The notes under the pieces: generated by a model | Seen by the model: only the letters and a program-made list of their open reading frames with translations | What the model was told of the DNA's origin: nothing | Databases searched by the model: none | Assembly: GCA_012517875.1 (NCBI GenBank) | Contig: JAAYUB010000077.1 | Span: forward strand, 1-64,000 | Length of the DNA stretch: 64,000 bases | Source of the DNA: Acidobacteriota bacterium | GTDB taxonomy: Bacteria; Acidobacteriota; JAAYUB01 | Direction of reading: 5' to 3' | Shown: piece by piece, positions 1 to 9,241 of the stretch | How the letters are laid out: the number at the start of each line of letters is the position of its first letter | How positions within the stretch are numbered: the stretch's first letter is position 1 | Program-made: the position numbers and the translations under genes

Positions 1-417
1 AAAGAGGATGAGATCGGCGTCGAGAACGTCTGCCTCCCCGCTGCGCCGACGGCCGCCAAGGCCAAGAACCCCTGCCACTACCTATGGCAAGGTCCGATCT
101 ACATCGAGGAAACCGGCAACGTGTTTCCCTGCTGCCACGCCTGGACCGGACAACCGCTTGGCAACATCCGGGAGGAGCCGCTGGATCGGATCTGGAACAA
201 CGGACGCATGCAGGCGATGCGGGCCGCCCACCTCCGTGGCAACGCCGGCGCCTTTCCCGAGTGCGGCGGCTGCATGGCGGCCCGGCCGCGCCTGCCGCTC
301 ATCGTCGGCAGCTCTCTCGTCGACATGTACAGTGTGCGCAAGATCATCCCGGTGATGGAACGGCTGAACCTGCTGTTCCGCTTCGCCCTGTTCGAAAAAC
401 GTACCAAATCGAATTGA
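1..417 (+). CDS. Radical SAM/SPASM protein, C-terminal fragment
   Basis: The reading frame is open from the first base and ends at TGA 415-417, so only the last 138 residues are visible. Cysteines are arranged as in a SPASM auxiliary iron-sulfur domain: an early Cys (VCLP), a Cys before HYLW, a CC pair in VFPCCHAW, then CGGC about 45 residues later. The segment LGNIREEPLDRIWNN is the usual SPASM linker in which the protein names its own iron-sulfur region. Such proteins use a 4Fe-4S radical SAM core, here outside the window, plus auxiliary clusters to modify peptides or other substrates. The substrate cannot be inferred. It converges on the CYTH-CHAD gene. Confidence 0.75.
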   Translation, partial: KEDEIGVENVCLPAAPTAAKAKNPCHYLWQGPIYIEETGNVFPCCHAWTGQPLGNIREEPLDRIWNNGRMQAMRAAHLRGNAGAFPECGGCMAARPRLPLIVGSSLVDMYSVRKIIPVMERLNLLFRFALFEKRTKSN

Positions 418-542
418 AACCGGCCGCACTCCGCCTTCTGGACAGCGGTTGGGGGACGGCGCTCACAACCGGGCCTACGGCGGTGCGCGTCAGGTCGTTG
501 GCTTGCTCGGAAATCCGTTCAACCAGGCGATATCCACGTGGA

Positions 543-2075
543 TCAGTCCGCCGCTTCCGGACCGGTGCCGGGCTCCATCGATGCGTCGATATCTGCAATG
601 AGCCGGGGAAACTGCTTCCAACGTTTTTCGAAGATCCTGCGGCAATCCCGGGCTACGCCGTCGAGCCGTTGAATCATGCTGCCCACGAATATCAGCGCCT
701 CCGGCGGGATTCCGCCGACCGACGCCAGCTGCTGGGCCATCTCGCGGAGCTTTGTCTCTGCCACCTGGACGTCCTGGTGCTCGCCCAGGCAGTCCTGATA
801 GTCCACGCATTGGCCGATCGCCGCGGTGAACGCCTCGGCGAACAGGTCATTGAAAAATTCGCATGTGTAGCGCAGCCGTTTGAAATGGATCCGGATGCGG
901 TGCAGCTGGGCCGGCGTCAATTCCGCCGGGCGGCGCTTGAGCCATCGCTGGAGTCTCGCCATCGCCGCCCGGATCAGCGGCGGCGCCGCTTCGATCACGC
1001 TGCGGACCGGCTCGGACGGCGGCGGCCCGCTTTCGTCCGCCGCGATTCGCTCCAGCCGGTTCAACATCTGCGCAAACCGGTTGCCTGCCAGCGCTTCGTT
1101 CAGTACGGCCAGCGCTTCGTTGCGCGCCGATTGCATGTGCTCCCGAATGGCTGTGGGCACGGCCGGCCGGCCGGCCAGTTCGTCCGTGTAACGGTGAATG
1201 TTCCAATGCATGATGTCCAAATCGCGCACCTGGCCCAGCAGCCCGGCGATCCAGGCCAACTCGGCCCGGAGGGCCTCCGCTTCCGTCCGTCCCAGCTCCT
1301 CGCCGAACAGCCGCAGGGCAAACCGTGCCCTTCGGGTGGCGACGCGGATATCGTGCACGAATTCCGGATCCAAATCCATCCGGGCCCCTTCGATGTTGGC
1401 CTGCATTTTGAACGCCTGCCGAGACAGCAATTTTTGCCCCGCCTGGCGAATCGTATCGTCGGATTTCAGCTTCAATCGGGCAGGCACGGGCGCGCCCGGC
1501 AGGTGTGCATCCACCACATCCAGGCCGTACACCAGGAGATCTTGCGGCAGTGGTTTCAGCCGAAACAGATCCCGCAGAAAGCTGCCGATCACTGCGACCT
1601 CGCTCTCCTGGCCCTCCGGTACCGACAGGCACACCAACCGTGGGCCCGCGGTCCACTCCCGGGCCATGGGTCGGGCAAATGCCGCCTCGCCGAAACTGAG
1701 ATGGAACACCTGTCCAGATCGGGCCGTGAGGTGGTGCGTCCGCCGGCGGACACTCAGGCGGAGCACCGGCAGCAGGCGCTGTCCGCGCCATTCCACCGGT
1801 GTATCGTCAGGCGGCGGCGGGGCTGCTGGTACCTCGTCGGGCAACGTATCAGCCGCCGGCGTCAGTTCCGCCCGAAACCACCGCCACTGCGCCGGATCCG
1901 CGATACCGAGCAGGCGGATCCCCCGCCGGAACAAACTGCCGGAGTGGGTATCGTAGTAGGTGCCTTGCCATACTTCGTCTTCGGCTGCTTCCAAAAAGTA
2001 CCCCAGAGCCGTCAGGCCGTCCCGGACCCGACGCTGGCTTCCCGTTAAGAAATAACACCGCTCAACGGCTGTCAT
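543..2075 (-). CDS. CYTH-like/CHAD domain protein
   Basis: The protein has 510 residues and two regions. Residues 1-195 look like a degenerate CYTH (triphosphate tunnel) domain: TYYDTHSGSLFRRGIRL fits the CYTH core, but the usual N-terminal ExExK signature is reduced to VERCYF. Residues 215-500 are a clear CHAD domain, with FVHDIRVATRRARFALRLF near residue 250 and LHRIRIHFKRLRY near 400, the two conserved His/Arg/Lys helices. CHAD domains bind polyphosphate, and CYTH-CHAD proteins of the E. coli YgiF type hydrolyse inorganic triphosphate. Loss of part of the tunnel signature may mean binding without catalysis. It is the last gene of the Ppx/kinase operon, 27 bp after the metallophosphoesterase. 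Confidence 0.85.
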   Translation of the reverse strand: MTAVERCYFLTGSQRRVRDGLTALGYFLEAAEDEVWQGTYYDTHSGSLFRRGIRLLGIADPAQWRWFRAELTPAADTLPDEVPAAPPPPDDTPVEWRGQRLLPVLRLSVRRRTHHLTARSGQVFHLSFGEAAFARPMAREWTAGPRLVCLSVPEGQESEVAVIGSFLRDLFRLKPLPQDLLVYGLDVVDAHLPGAPVPARLKLKSDDTIRQAGQKLLSRQAFKMQANIEGARMDLDPEFVHDIRVATRRARFALRLFGEELGRTEAEALRAELAWIAGLLGQVRDLDIMHWNIHRYTDELAGRPAVPTAIREHMQSARNEALAVLNEALAGNRFAQMLNRLERIAADESGPPPSEPVRSVIEAAPPLIRAAMARLQRWLKRRPAELTPAQLHRIRIHFKRLRYTCEFFNDLFAEAFTAAIGQCVDYQDCLGEHQDVQVAETKLREMAQQLASVGGIPPEALIFVGSMIQRLDGVARDCRRIFEKRWKQFPRLIADIDASMEPGTGPEAAD

Positions 2076-2102
2076 TCCGTGGCCCGTTCGGCGGGGAGTG
2101 AT

Positions 2103-2831
2103 TCACACGCCCCGCAGTTTGATCCCCCTGAGGTATTCACCGCCCCGCGCCCCGGGCACCGCGCGCGCCTCCAGGTCGGCCACCAGATCGGCCACGGCGT
2201 ATCGGAACCGGACGATGCGGGGCCGCCGGATGGCCGGCCCGACGAAATCCGCCACGGCAAAGGCGCCGCGCGGGTCGCCATCCACAGGCCGTCCCACCGA
2301 ACCGCAATTGATGATGCGGATGCCGGCGGCCATCTTCGTGAACGGAATATGGGAATGCCCACACACCAGCGCCTGGGCGACCGGATCGAGACCTGCCCGC
2401 CGAATGGTTTCAGCGGTCACGCTGGGGAAGAGATACTCCTCATCGGATTGGGGCGTCCCATGGACTACCTGGGTGCGCACGGAGTCGAAATCCAGATGCA
2501 GGGTGTCCGGGAGCGCGGCCAGCCATTCCCATTCCGCGTCGCCCAACTGTCGGGCGGTCCAGACCAGGTGGGCAGCGCTTTTTCGCTTCAGCCACCGCTT
2601 CTGGCGTTTCGACTTGCCCTGCAGAGACAGAAGCTTGCGTTCCACGTTGCCGCGTATCGCCAGGGCGGACCGCTCCCGCAGCAGCCGGATGACTTCCACG
2701 GGGTGCGGGCCGCCGCCGATGACATCACCGGCCACGACGAGACGCTCCGTCCGGAGCAGCCGGGCGCGCTCCAGGGCGGCGCAGAGGGCGGGAAAGTTGG
2801 CGTGGATATCCGACAGGAATGCGACGCGCAT
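2103..2831 (-). CDS. Calcineurin-like metallophosphoesterase (YfcE/MJ0936 type)
   Basis: A 242-residue protein with the full calcineurin-like set of metal ligands in order: DIHAN at 8-12, GDVIGGGPHP near 40, GNVE near 62 (in place of the common GNHD), VHGTP near 124, and CGHSHIPF near 160. These residues coordinate two metal ions in small phosphodiesterases and phosphatases. The size is slightly above the YfcE family. It lies 12 bp after the small basic protein and 27 bp before CYTH-CHAD, so it is probably co-transcribed. Its natural substrate cannot be read from the sequence; in this context a phosphoanhydride is possible, but that is inference. Confidence 0.85.
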   Translation of the reverse strand: MRVAFLSDIHANFPALCAALERARLLRTERLVVAGDVIGGGPHPVEVIRLLRERSALAIRGNVERKLLSLQGKSKRQKRWLKRKSAAHLVWTARQLGDAEWEWLAALPDTLHLDFDSVRTQVVHGTPQSDEEYLFPSVTAETIRRAGLDPVAQALVCGHSHIPFTKMAAGIRIINCGSVGRPVDGDPRGAFAVADFVGPAIRRPRIVRFRYAVADLVADLEARAVPGARGGEYLRGIKLRGV

Positions 2832-2843
2832 GCCAGCCCTCCG

Positions 2844-3251
2844 CTAGACATCTCCCCTGTCGCTCAGGCTGCCGAGCGACTCCGCCAACATGTCGACGAT
2901 GGTGTGCAGGGCGACCAGATCCTTCAAGCGGCCCTTCTTGGGCTTGAACTTGGTCTGCCGCAGCCGGGTCATGAGGGCGTCCCGCTGTTTGCCCCTGGGC
3001 GCCACCGGCTTCTCGCCCGTGGCGGGATCGCCCTCCAGCAACCGGATCATCTCGGCAATCCGCCCGCTGTGCTTGATTTCGAATTGGGCCGCGGATTCCT
3101 TCAGGACGGACCGCAGCGCCTTCAGCTCCAGGATGAGCGCCTCGGCCGACTGGCGGCGGGAGGGGTTGGCCTTCGCCGGTCGGCACGGTTTCAGTTCGGC
3201 CGCCGCTGTTTCCTTCGAAGCGTTCGGTTTTCGGTGTGCCTTGGATCTCAT
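2844..3251 (-). CDS. Small basic hypothetical protein
   Basis: A 135-residue protein that I do not recognise. The start ATG at 3251 (MRSKAHRKPN) was chosen because the frame upstream runs through the thymidylate-kinase-like gene as a shadow. The N-terminal 40 residues are rich in Lys, Arg and Ala. A predicted helix follows (SAEALILELKALRSVLKE), then a second basic cluster (RLRQTKFKPKKGRLKDLV) near residues 100-117. There is no signal peptide or membrane segment. It lies 19 bp after the kinase-like gene and 12 bp before the phosphoesterase, so it belongs to the operon. High basicity next to CHAD and Ppx suggests binding of a polyanion, which is inference only. Confidence 0.7.
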   Translation of the reverse strand: MRSKAHRKPNASKETAAAELKPCRPAKANPSRRQSAEALILELKALRSVLKESAAQFEIKHSGRIAEMIRLLEGDPATGEKPVAPRGKQRDALMTRLRQTKFKPKKGRLKDLVALHTIVDMLAESLGSLSDRGDV

Positions 3252-3270
3252 GGGTGGTTCTCGCTCCTGC

Positions 3271-3981
3271 TCAGAGTTTCGCCAACGCCTGTTGCAACAC
3301 GGCGTCGATCCGCTTGCGAAGGTCGTTCTGGGTGGTACGGACTGAGCGGTTGGCGTTGATGGTCTCAAATCTGAAGCGCTGCTCCAACCGGCGGAATTCC
3401 TCACGAATGCGCCTTTGATACCAGACGAAACTCTCGAACCAGTCCCGGGAGTGCCCGATGTCCATGCCCGATTCCCAGTAGTCGAGACACCCGTGGGACC
3501 GCAGCGTTCGTTCCACCAGGTTGCGGGGCGAAACCGCAAGATAATAGACCGCGTCGGGCACCAGCGCCCGGGAATACAACATCTCCGTCCAATCGGGATT
3601 CGCACCACGCACCACGTCCCGAGCGATGAGGGTGAAAATGTACCGGTCGGCCAAAACGATGGAACCGGCTCGCAACGCCGGCACGATGCTGTTCTCCAAC
3701 TGGTCGTAAAAATCGGTGGCGTAGAACAGCGACATTGTCCGCGGGCTGAGCACATTGCCCATCATGGCGTTCTCCAGTTCGGCCGACACCAGCGCCGACC
3801 GCTTCAAGCCCACCTGGGACACGGCGAAGCCTTTCTGCTCCAGCCACTCAGAAAGCAGGCGGGTGTGGGTGCTCCGGCCCGACGAATCGGGCCCTTCCAC
3901 CACGACAAGCAGCCCACCCAGCTTGGACGGTTCCACACCCGGCGGCGGCGCCACGTAGCACTTTTTCTGCGGCATGGTCAC
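3271..3981 (-). CDS. Thymidylate-kinase-fold protein with altered P-loop
   Basis: A 236-residue P-loop kinase of the dTMP kinase family, slightly longer than a typical Tmk (about 210). It shows the Walker A region VVVEGPDSSGRST near residues 28-40, in which the invariant Lys is Arg. It also has ADRYIFTLIARDVVRG, the DRY-like motif, near 110. The same architecture occurs in the next gene upstream, so the two look like an old duplication. The start is GTG 3981, overlapping the previous stop by 4 nt (GTGA), with a purine-rich GGGGGAAGG just ahead; ATG 3975 is an alternative. Loss of the P-loop Lys may impair phosphoryl transfer. It could be a regulatory partner of its neighbour or use an unusual donor. 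Confidence 0.8.
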   Translation of the reverse strand: MTMPQKKCYVAPPPGVEPSKLGGLLVVVEGPDSSGRSTHTRLLSEWLEQKGFAVSQVGLKRSALVSAELENAMMGNVLSPRTMSLFYATDFYDQLENSIVPALRAGSIVLADRYIFTLIARDVVRGANPDWTEMLYSRALVPDAVYYLAVSPRNLVERTLRSHGCLDYWESGMDIGHSRDWFESFVWYQRRIREEFRRLEQRFRFETINANRSVRTTQNDLRKRIDAVLQQALAKL

Positions 3982-4652
3982 ACCTTCCCCCTGAATCTGG
4001 CCAGGTCGATTCGATCGGCAACGATCCCGCGCACGATCTTCTGCTGGTTGTGGATGGGCCGAGTGGCGTCGACCACGGTGAAGCCGAACTCGTCGGCCAT
4101 GAGGTCATACTGCGCCATGACCCGGCTCTGGAAGATCCGAAAGCTGTCGTAGATATCCGGCGACAATCCCAGGTCCATTCCGGCCTCGAAGTACTTCAAC
4201 TTCGGCCGCCCCTCGAGGATGCGGCTCAACGCGATCTCCAGCGGCAGCTTGAAATAGAAGACAATGTCCGGCCGACGGGCAAAGCCGTAGTTGGCCCGCA
4301 CCCATTCCGGATCATTCCCCAGAACAGAATCCCGGGCGAAAGAGGTGAAGGTGTACCGGTCGCACAGCACGAGGTACCCGCCCTTGAGCATGGGCAAGAT
4401 CTGCCGGTCATATCGATCGGCGAAATCGGTGGCGTGGATGAGACTGAATGTGGCCGGGGAAAGCAGCTGGCGTTTTTTCCCCTTGCGCGTGGCCTCCCGG
4501 ACCAATTCGCTGGAGTTCCACTCGGTGAAGAAGACTTTGCATCCCAGCCCCTGCAGCCACTGATGCAGGAGGTAGATCTGCGTGGACTTCCCCGAACCGT
4601 CCAGCCCCTCGACGGCGATGAGCTTGCCGGGAACCTGTTCATGATTGGACAT
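3978..4652 (-). CDS. Thymidylate-kinase-like P-loop kinase
   Basis: A 224-residue kinase with an intact Walker A loop (AVEGLDGSGKST, residues 14-25) and LCDRYTFTSFARD near 100, the DRY/DR motif of the dTMP kinase family. The segment FADRYDRQILPML also fits this family. The ATG at 4652 is preferred over ATG 4658 because AAGGA sits 5 bases ahead of it. Its first 14 nt lie inside the end of the Ppx/GppA gene, which implies translational coupling. Canonical Tmk makes dTDP from dTMP. Placement between Ppx and CHAD, and the fold shared with PPK2-type enzymes, make a polyphosphate-linked role worth considering; that is inference. Confidence 0.82.
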   Translation of the reverse strand: MSNHEQVPGKLIAVEGLDGSGKSTQIYLLHQWLQGLGCKVFFTEWNSSELVREATRKGKKRQLLSPATFSLIHATDFADRYDRQILPMLKGGYLVLCDRYTFTSFARDSVLGNDPEWVRANYGFARRPDIVFYFKLPLEIALSRILEGRPKLKYFEAGMDLGLSPDIYDSFRIFQSRVMAQYDLMADEFGFTVVDATRPIHNQQKIVRGIVADRIDLARFRGKV

Positions 4653-6255
4653 ATGCATCCTTGTCTGTCTGGATTCTAACTCTCCTATGGTAGGCCTTTC
4701 GGAACAGATCCATCTTGCGCTGCACCGCCCACCGTTCGATGAGCAAGTCGCCGTCGCCGAAGATCTCCAACAGGATTTCACCGTTTTTGTTCGGGCGCAT
4801 CCGCACGTCACGCACCTTCTGCAGATGCTCCCGATCCAGCGAGTCAGCGATGCGGAGGACGGCAGCAATGCGCAACACCTGCGCCCGTTCCGCCTCGGAG
4901 AGGCGCTCGAACTCCGGATGGCGGAGCGACGGCTCCGTCTTGCGATGGTAGCGCGCCACTGTCGCCACCACTTGCATCTCCCGCGGCGTGAGGTTGGCCA
5001 GCTCGGAATTCGCGATCAGGTAGTGCGAATGCTTGTGATGGCGTTTGTAGCTGATGAAACTGCCGATGTCGTGCAGCAACGCCGCCGTCAGGAGCAGGTT
5101 CAGGTCGGTCTCGGGGACCAGTTCCGCCCGGCGCAGTTGATCGAACAGGATACGGGCCAGGTGGGCGACGTGCCGGGCGTGGGCTTCGTCGAACATATAA
5201 CGCCGCCCGAGTGTTATGGCATGAGCGATCACTTCCTGCTCAATCCGGTCGCAGTGGTCTGCCCGGGTCGCCAGCTCGTCGACCAGGTCCAGCAGGGTGC
5301 CGTCTTTGACCCCGACATGGGGCACGATGACCATCTCCTGCCCGGAAAGCACCGCCAGCCGTTCGAAGACCATTGCCGCCGGCAGAATGACATCGGCGTG
5401 GTCCGCCCGGAGGTCGAACTTCTCGATACGCTGCCGGTAAGACATCAGCGTCAGCGTGTCGATCAGCGCACGGAGGCGGTCCAGTGGGATCTGGCTGACT
5501 CCGTCCGGGTTCGGCTCGCAACCGGCCAGCCGAGCCGCCGCCTCGATGGTGCCGCCCGTGGCCACGAATCCGGCCGGCTTGTGGTGCCGCGCCGCGGTGG
5601 GGATCCGCAGGGTGCCGATGTACTCGGTGAGCAGGCGGCGAAAGCGTCCCGGCTCCTCGCCAGAGCCGGCGAGTTCCTCGAGCAGTCGCACCGAACCCAT
5701 GGTGTGGGACTCGCTCCAGAGGACGCCCCGGATGTCCACCAGAGAAACTTCGACGCTGCCGCCGCCCAGATCGGCCAGCACCCACTGCTCACTCCCCAAC
5801 TCCAGTCGGCGACGCACCGCCAGGTGCACGAGCCGGGCCTCCTCGGAACCCGAAATGGTGCGGAGTTCGATGCCGCTCTCCCGATACGCCCGCTCGACGA
5901 ACTCGGGTCCGTTCCGGCTCTCCCGGACCGCGCTCGTGGCTACCGCCCGGCAATGTTCCACACCCAGATCCTTGAACCGATCGGCAAAGGCCTGCAAGGC
6001 CTGGATCGCGGCATCCATGGCCGCTTGCGTGAGCCGGCCGGAGAGAAACGCATCATGACCCAGCCGGACGGGGACACGCTGGTATTCCAGAACGGTAAAT
6101 TCCGTGGGGGTCGCGAACTCTGCAGCCTGCATGCGGATGGCATTGGACCCTACATCCACCGCGCCCGCGCGCAGCGGAAACGCCGGCACCCTGACAGCCA
6201 ACCCGCTGTCGCCACGTTTTCCTGATTGTTTTGATTGGATTTTCTTCCGGGCCAT
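4639..6255 (-). CDS. Ppx/GppA phosphatase with HD domain
   Basis: A 538-residue protein of the exopolyphosphatase/guanosine pentaphosphatase family. The actin-like ASKHA fold starts at AVDVGSNAIRMQ near residue 33. Later come VATSAVRESRNG near 113 and LADLGGGSVEVSLVD near 160, the second phosphate-binding loop. A C-terminal HD domain follows (HVAHLARILF, then LLHDIGSFISYKRHHKHSHYLI near 395-415). The enzyme releases phosphate from polyphosphate or from pppGpp. It is the first gene of a six-gene minus-strand operon and overlaps the kinase-like gene. A TATAAT box lies at 6298-6303. Confidence 0.92.
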   Translation of the reverse strand: MARKKIQSKQSGKRGDSGLAVRVPAFPLRAGAVDVGSNAIRMQAAEFATPTEFTVLEYQRVPVRLGHDAFLSGRLTQAAMDAAIQALQAFADRFKDLGVEHCRAVATSAVRESRNGPEFVERAYRESGIELRTISGSEEARLVHLAVRRRLELGSEQWVLADLGGGSVEVSLVDIRGVLWSESHTMGSVRLLEELAGSGEEPGRFRRLLTEYIGTLRIPTAARHHKPAGFVATGGTIEAAARLAGCEPNPDGVSQIPLDRLRALIDTLTLMSYRQRIEKFDLRADHADVILPAAMVFERLAVLSGQEMVIVPHVGVKDGTLLDLVDELATRADHCDRIEQEVIAHAITLGRRYMFDEAHARHVAHLARILFDQLRRAELVPETDLNLLLTAALLHDIGSFISYKRHHKHSHYLIANSELANLTPREMQVVATVARYHRKTEPSLRHPEFERLSEAERAQVLRIAAVLRIADSLDREHLQKVRDVRMRPNKNGEILLEIFGDGDLLIERWAVQRKMDLFRKAYHRRVRIQTDKDAYVQS

Positions 6256-6297
6256 GCCGCTCCGTCCGCGTGGTACTGATTCAGTTAACTGTACGCG

Positions 6298-6303
6298 ATT
6301 ATA
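6298..6303 (-). promoter_or_regulatory. -10 element upstream of ppx operon
   Basis: The minus strand reads TATAAT here, 43 bp before the Ppx/GppA start codon. No convincing -35 hexamer is seen at 16-18 bp. A perfect 10-bp palindrome, CAGTTAACTG, lies at 6282-6291 between this box and the gene and could be an operator. Confidence 0.45.
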
Positions 6304-6508
6304 CAGTTTAGTGAATGTGAAAGCTAGCCGATGGCAGTTGGCGGCGTATAGGTTTACTGTGAAGATTTGGTTCAGGCATCAACGGGCAGGCACGCCAAGC
6401 GGGGTCCACCTGAGAACGGTGATGACCGGCGGATCATCCGCCGGCCGGGCCGAGTTCCAGGCATGACGGAGCGAAGCTGACCGTGCCCGCGCTGCAGTCA
6501 GAACGGGA

Positions 6509-7579
6509 TCAAGCCACGGTGATGTCTTTGCACAGATAGACGTCCTGGATGGCGTTGAGGAGCTTGACCCCGTCCGCCATGGACTTCTGGAAAGCCTTCC
6601 GGCCGCTGATGAGCCCGATGCCGCCGGCACGCTTGTTGATCACCGCGGTGCGGACCGCCTGTCCAAGGTCGTCCTTGCCCGACGCGCCGCCGCTGTTGAT
6701 CAAGCCGATCCGGCCCATGTAGTTGTTGACCACCTGGTACCGGGTCAGATCGATGGGGTGGGTGCTGCTCAACTCGCTGTAGATGCGTTCGTCGAACTTG
6801 CCGTATTTCGTGTTGTCGACGTTGAGCATCTTATAGCCGCCGTCGCAATCGGGCATCTTCTGCTTGATGATGTCCGCCTGGATGGTGGCGCCGAGGTGGT
6901 TCGCCTGCCCCGTCAGGTCGGCGGCGGTGTGATAGTCCACCCCGCCTTTCTTGAAGGCGGGATTGCGCAGGTAGCACCACAGGATGGTGGCCAAGCCCAG
7001 CTCGTGGGCCATCTGGAAGGCCTCGCTGACCTCAACGATCTGTCGCCCGCTCTCGGGAGCGCCGAAGTAAATGGTGGCACCCACCGCGGTGGCGCCCATG
7101 TCCCACGCCTGCTCGACGCTGGCAAACATGATCTGGTCGAAACCGTTAGGATAGGTGAGCAGTTCGTTGTGGTTGATTTTCAGGATGAACGGGATCCGGT
7201 GCGCGTACCGGCGGGCGACGGAGCCCAGCACTCCGAGCGTGGATGCCACGGCATTGCAACCGCCCTCGATAGCGAGCCGCACGATGTTCTCCGGATCGAA
7301 GAATTCCGGATTCGGCGCGAAAGAGGCCGCAGCCGAGTGCTCGATGCCTTGGTCCACCGGCAGGATAGACAGGTATCCCGTGCCGGCCAGCCGTCCGTGA
7401 TCGAACATCGTCTGGATGCTCCGCAACACGGGCGCCGGACGATCGGAATGCAGGAAGATCCGCTCCACCCAGTCCGGACCCGGAATATGCAACCGCTCCT
7501 TCGGCACTTTGGCGACGTGCGTGAGCAGCGCATCGCCCTCGGCGCCCAACAGCTTGCTGATCTGGTTGACGTTCATCAT
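6509..7579 (-). CDS. Class I fructose-bisphosphate aldolase (DhnA/FbaB type)
   Basis: A 356-residue protein of the archaeal-type class I aldolase family, which splits fructose 1,6-bisphosphate through a Schiff-base lysine. Visible signatures are [13 protein letters not shown] near residue 72, [11 protein letters not shown] near 130, [14 protein letters not shown] near 158 and ADIIKQKMP near 225, whose first Lys is the likely Schiff-base residue. The C-terminal half has [13 protein letters not shown] and [12 protein letters not shown], phosphate-binding segments. The ATG at 7579 has an AGGAGG box 8 bases ahead. It follows the peptidase gene by 25 bp and is probably co-transcribed with it. The next 250 bp downstream hold no gene. 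Confidence 0.9.
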   Translation of the reverse strand: MMNVNQISKLLGAEGDALLTHVAKVPKERLHIPGPDWVERIFLHSDRPAPVLRSIQTMFDHGRLAGTGYLSILPVDQGIEHSAAASFAPNPEFFDPENIVRLAIEGGCNAVASTLGVLGSVARRYAHRIPFILKINHNELLTYPNGFDQIMFASVEQAWDMGATAVGATIYFGAPESGRQIVEVSEAFQMAHELGLATILWCYLRNPAFKKGGVDYHTAADLTGQANHLGATIQADIIKQKMPDCDGGYKMLNVDNTKYGKFDERIYSELSSTHPIDLTRYQVVNNYMGRIGLINSGGASGKDDLGQAVRTAVINKRAGGIGLISGRKAFQKSMADGVKLLNAIQDVYLCKDITVA

Positions 7580-7604
7580 GTCCGTTGCCTCCTGCAAGTT
7601 ATTA

Positions 7605-9218
7605 TTATCGAACAGAGTCCACGAATTGGCGCGCGAAGTGACGGGTGCTGAGCGGTTCGCCCGTTTCCCGAACCAGAAGCTCGCTCCACGGATAGCGCCG
7701 TCCGGCCCGGAAAATCCGTTGCCGCAGCTGCGGTCCGGTTTCCGGATTCTCCCAGTAAGGCCGCCCGGTTGGAACCGTCCAGCCGGATTCCAGCGCTGCC
7801 TGAAGCTGCGAAGCCAGCAGCTCGCCGAGCAGGTAGTTGTGGTAGTAGACGGGATACGTGGCGATGTGAATCTTGGCCGCCCAGTCCGCACCACCCTGCC
7901 CCGCGGGCCGCTTCAGCCCCTGGTACTCGGCGACCAGTTCCCACCAGAGCTGCTGGAGATCCTGGTCCGGCTCCGCATACAAACTCCGCTCAAAGCGATA
8001 CATGACTTGAGCCCAGCGGCTGAAGACCAGTTGTCCGAGACATAACGCACTGTAACAAGTTTCGGCGCATTTTGCAACTTCCCCGGCCTCCACGCCCAAC
8101 CAGGCCCCGCGCCAGCGGGCGTCCCACACCAGGCGCCCGAAGAGCATGGCCACCGCCTCCGTGGTGAAGATGTGAGCCGGTTCACGCAGCAGCCAGGGCA
8201 GCTCCGGATCCACTCCCTGATCATAGACGGCGTGGCCGAATTCGTGCAGCAGGGTGCCCATCCAACGGCTGTCGGACCGCACGTTGGCCAGCACCCGGAC
8301 GTCGCCGGTGCGATCCACGTCCATGCAGAAGGCGTGCTGGTTCTTTCCGGCTCGCTCGTACAGGTCGCTGGCGGCGACGACGGTCTCGACGGAAAGTCCG
8401 ATGGCGGAGAAGAATTCGCGCGCCACGGCCACCGGATCGACGCCGGCGAAGTGTCGCGTGTGATCCGCGTCATCCGCCGCCGGGGGCTCCTGGAAAAACC
8501 GGTTTTGGTAGTGCCACGGCATCAATGCGCTCGCCGGGATACCGTACCGATCCGCCAGACGTTCGTCCAGCCTGGCTTTGGCGCGGTTGAATGCATTGCG
8601 GGTCAGGGTGTCGGCTTCATCGAACAGGGCGTCCACCTGCCGGCGATCCTGTTCGTGAACGTGCAGCCACATCGCGTGGAAATCGGGAAACCCCATCTGC
8701 CTGGCAGCGGCGTTGCGGAGCCGGACCAGTTCACGGACGTCATCGGCCACCGCGACGCCCACCGTCTTGCTGGCCCGCCAGATTGCTTCCAAGGCGGTCG
8801 AGTCGGTCTCGGTTTTTAAAACGTCCTCGACGGCGTTGTCCCCGAACTCGCCGGCCGAGGTCTGGACGCGGAACGTGGCGAAGCGCTGCTCGATGCGGCT
8901 TTGCAACCGGACCATCGCCCGGATCCGTTTGGGCGGCAGTTGGTTGCTGAGAAATTTGAAATGGAGCAATTCGAGCTGGCGACGGATCAGTGGAGCAGCA
9001 GCGGTGGCGGCGGTCCGGATGCAGTTCAGCTCGCGGTACGCCGACCGGTCGGCGAACACCGTCGCCAGCTCCGCCTCCAGGTCGGCGGCTCGTCGGTAGG
9101 CGGCATCCGATCCGGTGGTGGCGGCTTCCCACGCGGCCAGGTTCCCCTCGCGATTCAGCGGGATCACCTGCGCTTCGATGGTTTGGATGAAACGTTGTGC
9201 CCGCTGTGACGGTGTCAT
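7605..9218 (-). CDS. M2/M3-like gluzincin metallopeptidase
   Basis: A 537-residue zinc metallopeptidase. [14 protein letters not shown] near residue 335 is the HExxH zinc site, and [21 protein letters not shown] about 25 residues later supplies the downstream Glu, as in clan MA. The helical layout, and the later segments [12 protein letters not shown] and [15 protein letters not shown], resemble the M2 (angiotensin-converting-enzyme-like) peptidases annotated in Acidobacteriota. M3 is the alternative. No signal peptide is evident, so it probably acts in the cytoplasm on oligopeptides. The start at 9218 has GAAGGA 7 bases ahead. A terminator separates it from gcvPB, so it has its own transcript, probably with the aldolase. 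Confidence 0.82.
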   Translation of the reverse strand: MTPSQRAQRFIQTIEAQVIPLNREGNLAAWEAATTGSDAAYRRAADLEAELATVFADRSAYRELNCIRTAATAAAPLIRRQLELLHFKFLSNQLPPKRIRAMVRLQSRIEQRFATFRVQTSAGEFGDNAVEDVLKTETDSTALEAIWRASKTVGVAVADDVRELVRLRNAAARQMGFPDFHAMWLHVHEQDRRQVDALFDEADTLTRNAFNRAKARLDERLADRYGIPASALMPWHYQNRFFQEPPAADDADHTRHFAGVDPVAVAREFFSAIGLSVETVVAASDLYERAGKNQHAFCMDVDRTGDVRVLANVRSDSRWMGTLLHEFGHAVYDQGVDPELPWLLREPAHIFTTEAVAMLFGRLVWDARWRGAWLGVEAGEVAKCAETCYSALCLGQLVFSRWAQVMYRFERSLYAEPDQDLQQLWWELVAEYQGLKRPAGQGGADWAAKIHIATYPVYYHNYLLGELLASQLQAALESGWTVPTGRPYWENPETGPQLRQRIFRAGRRYPWSELLVRETGEPLSTRHFARQFVDSVR

Positions 9219-9241
9219 GGATGTTCCTTCAACCGACCGGG

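Noticed and set aside
84-2048. A 654-codon open frame on the plus strand
   Set aside because: It is the shadow of the CYTH-CHAD gene. The minus-strand frame has the CHAD motifs; this one has none and starts inside the radical SAM fragment.
6426-6444. Terminator after the aldolase
   Set aside because: CCGGCGGAT/ATCCGCCGG forms a hairpin, but no T-run follows on the minus strand.
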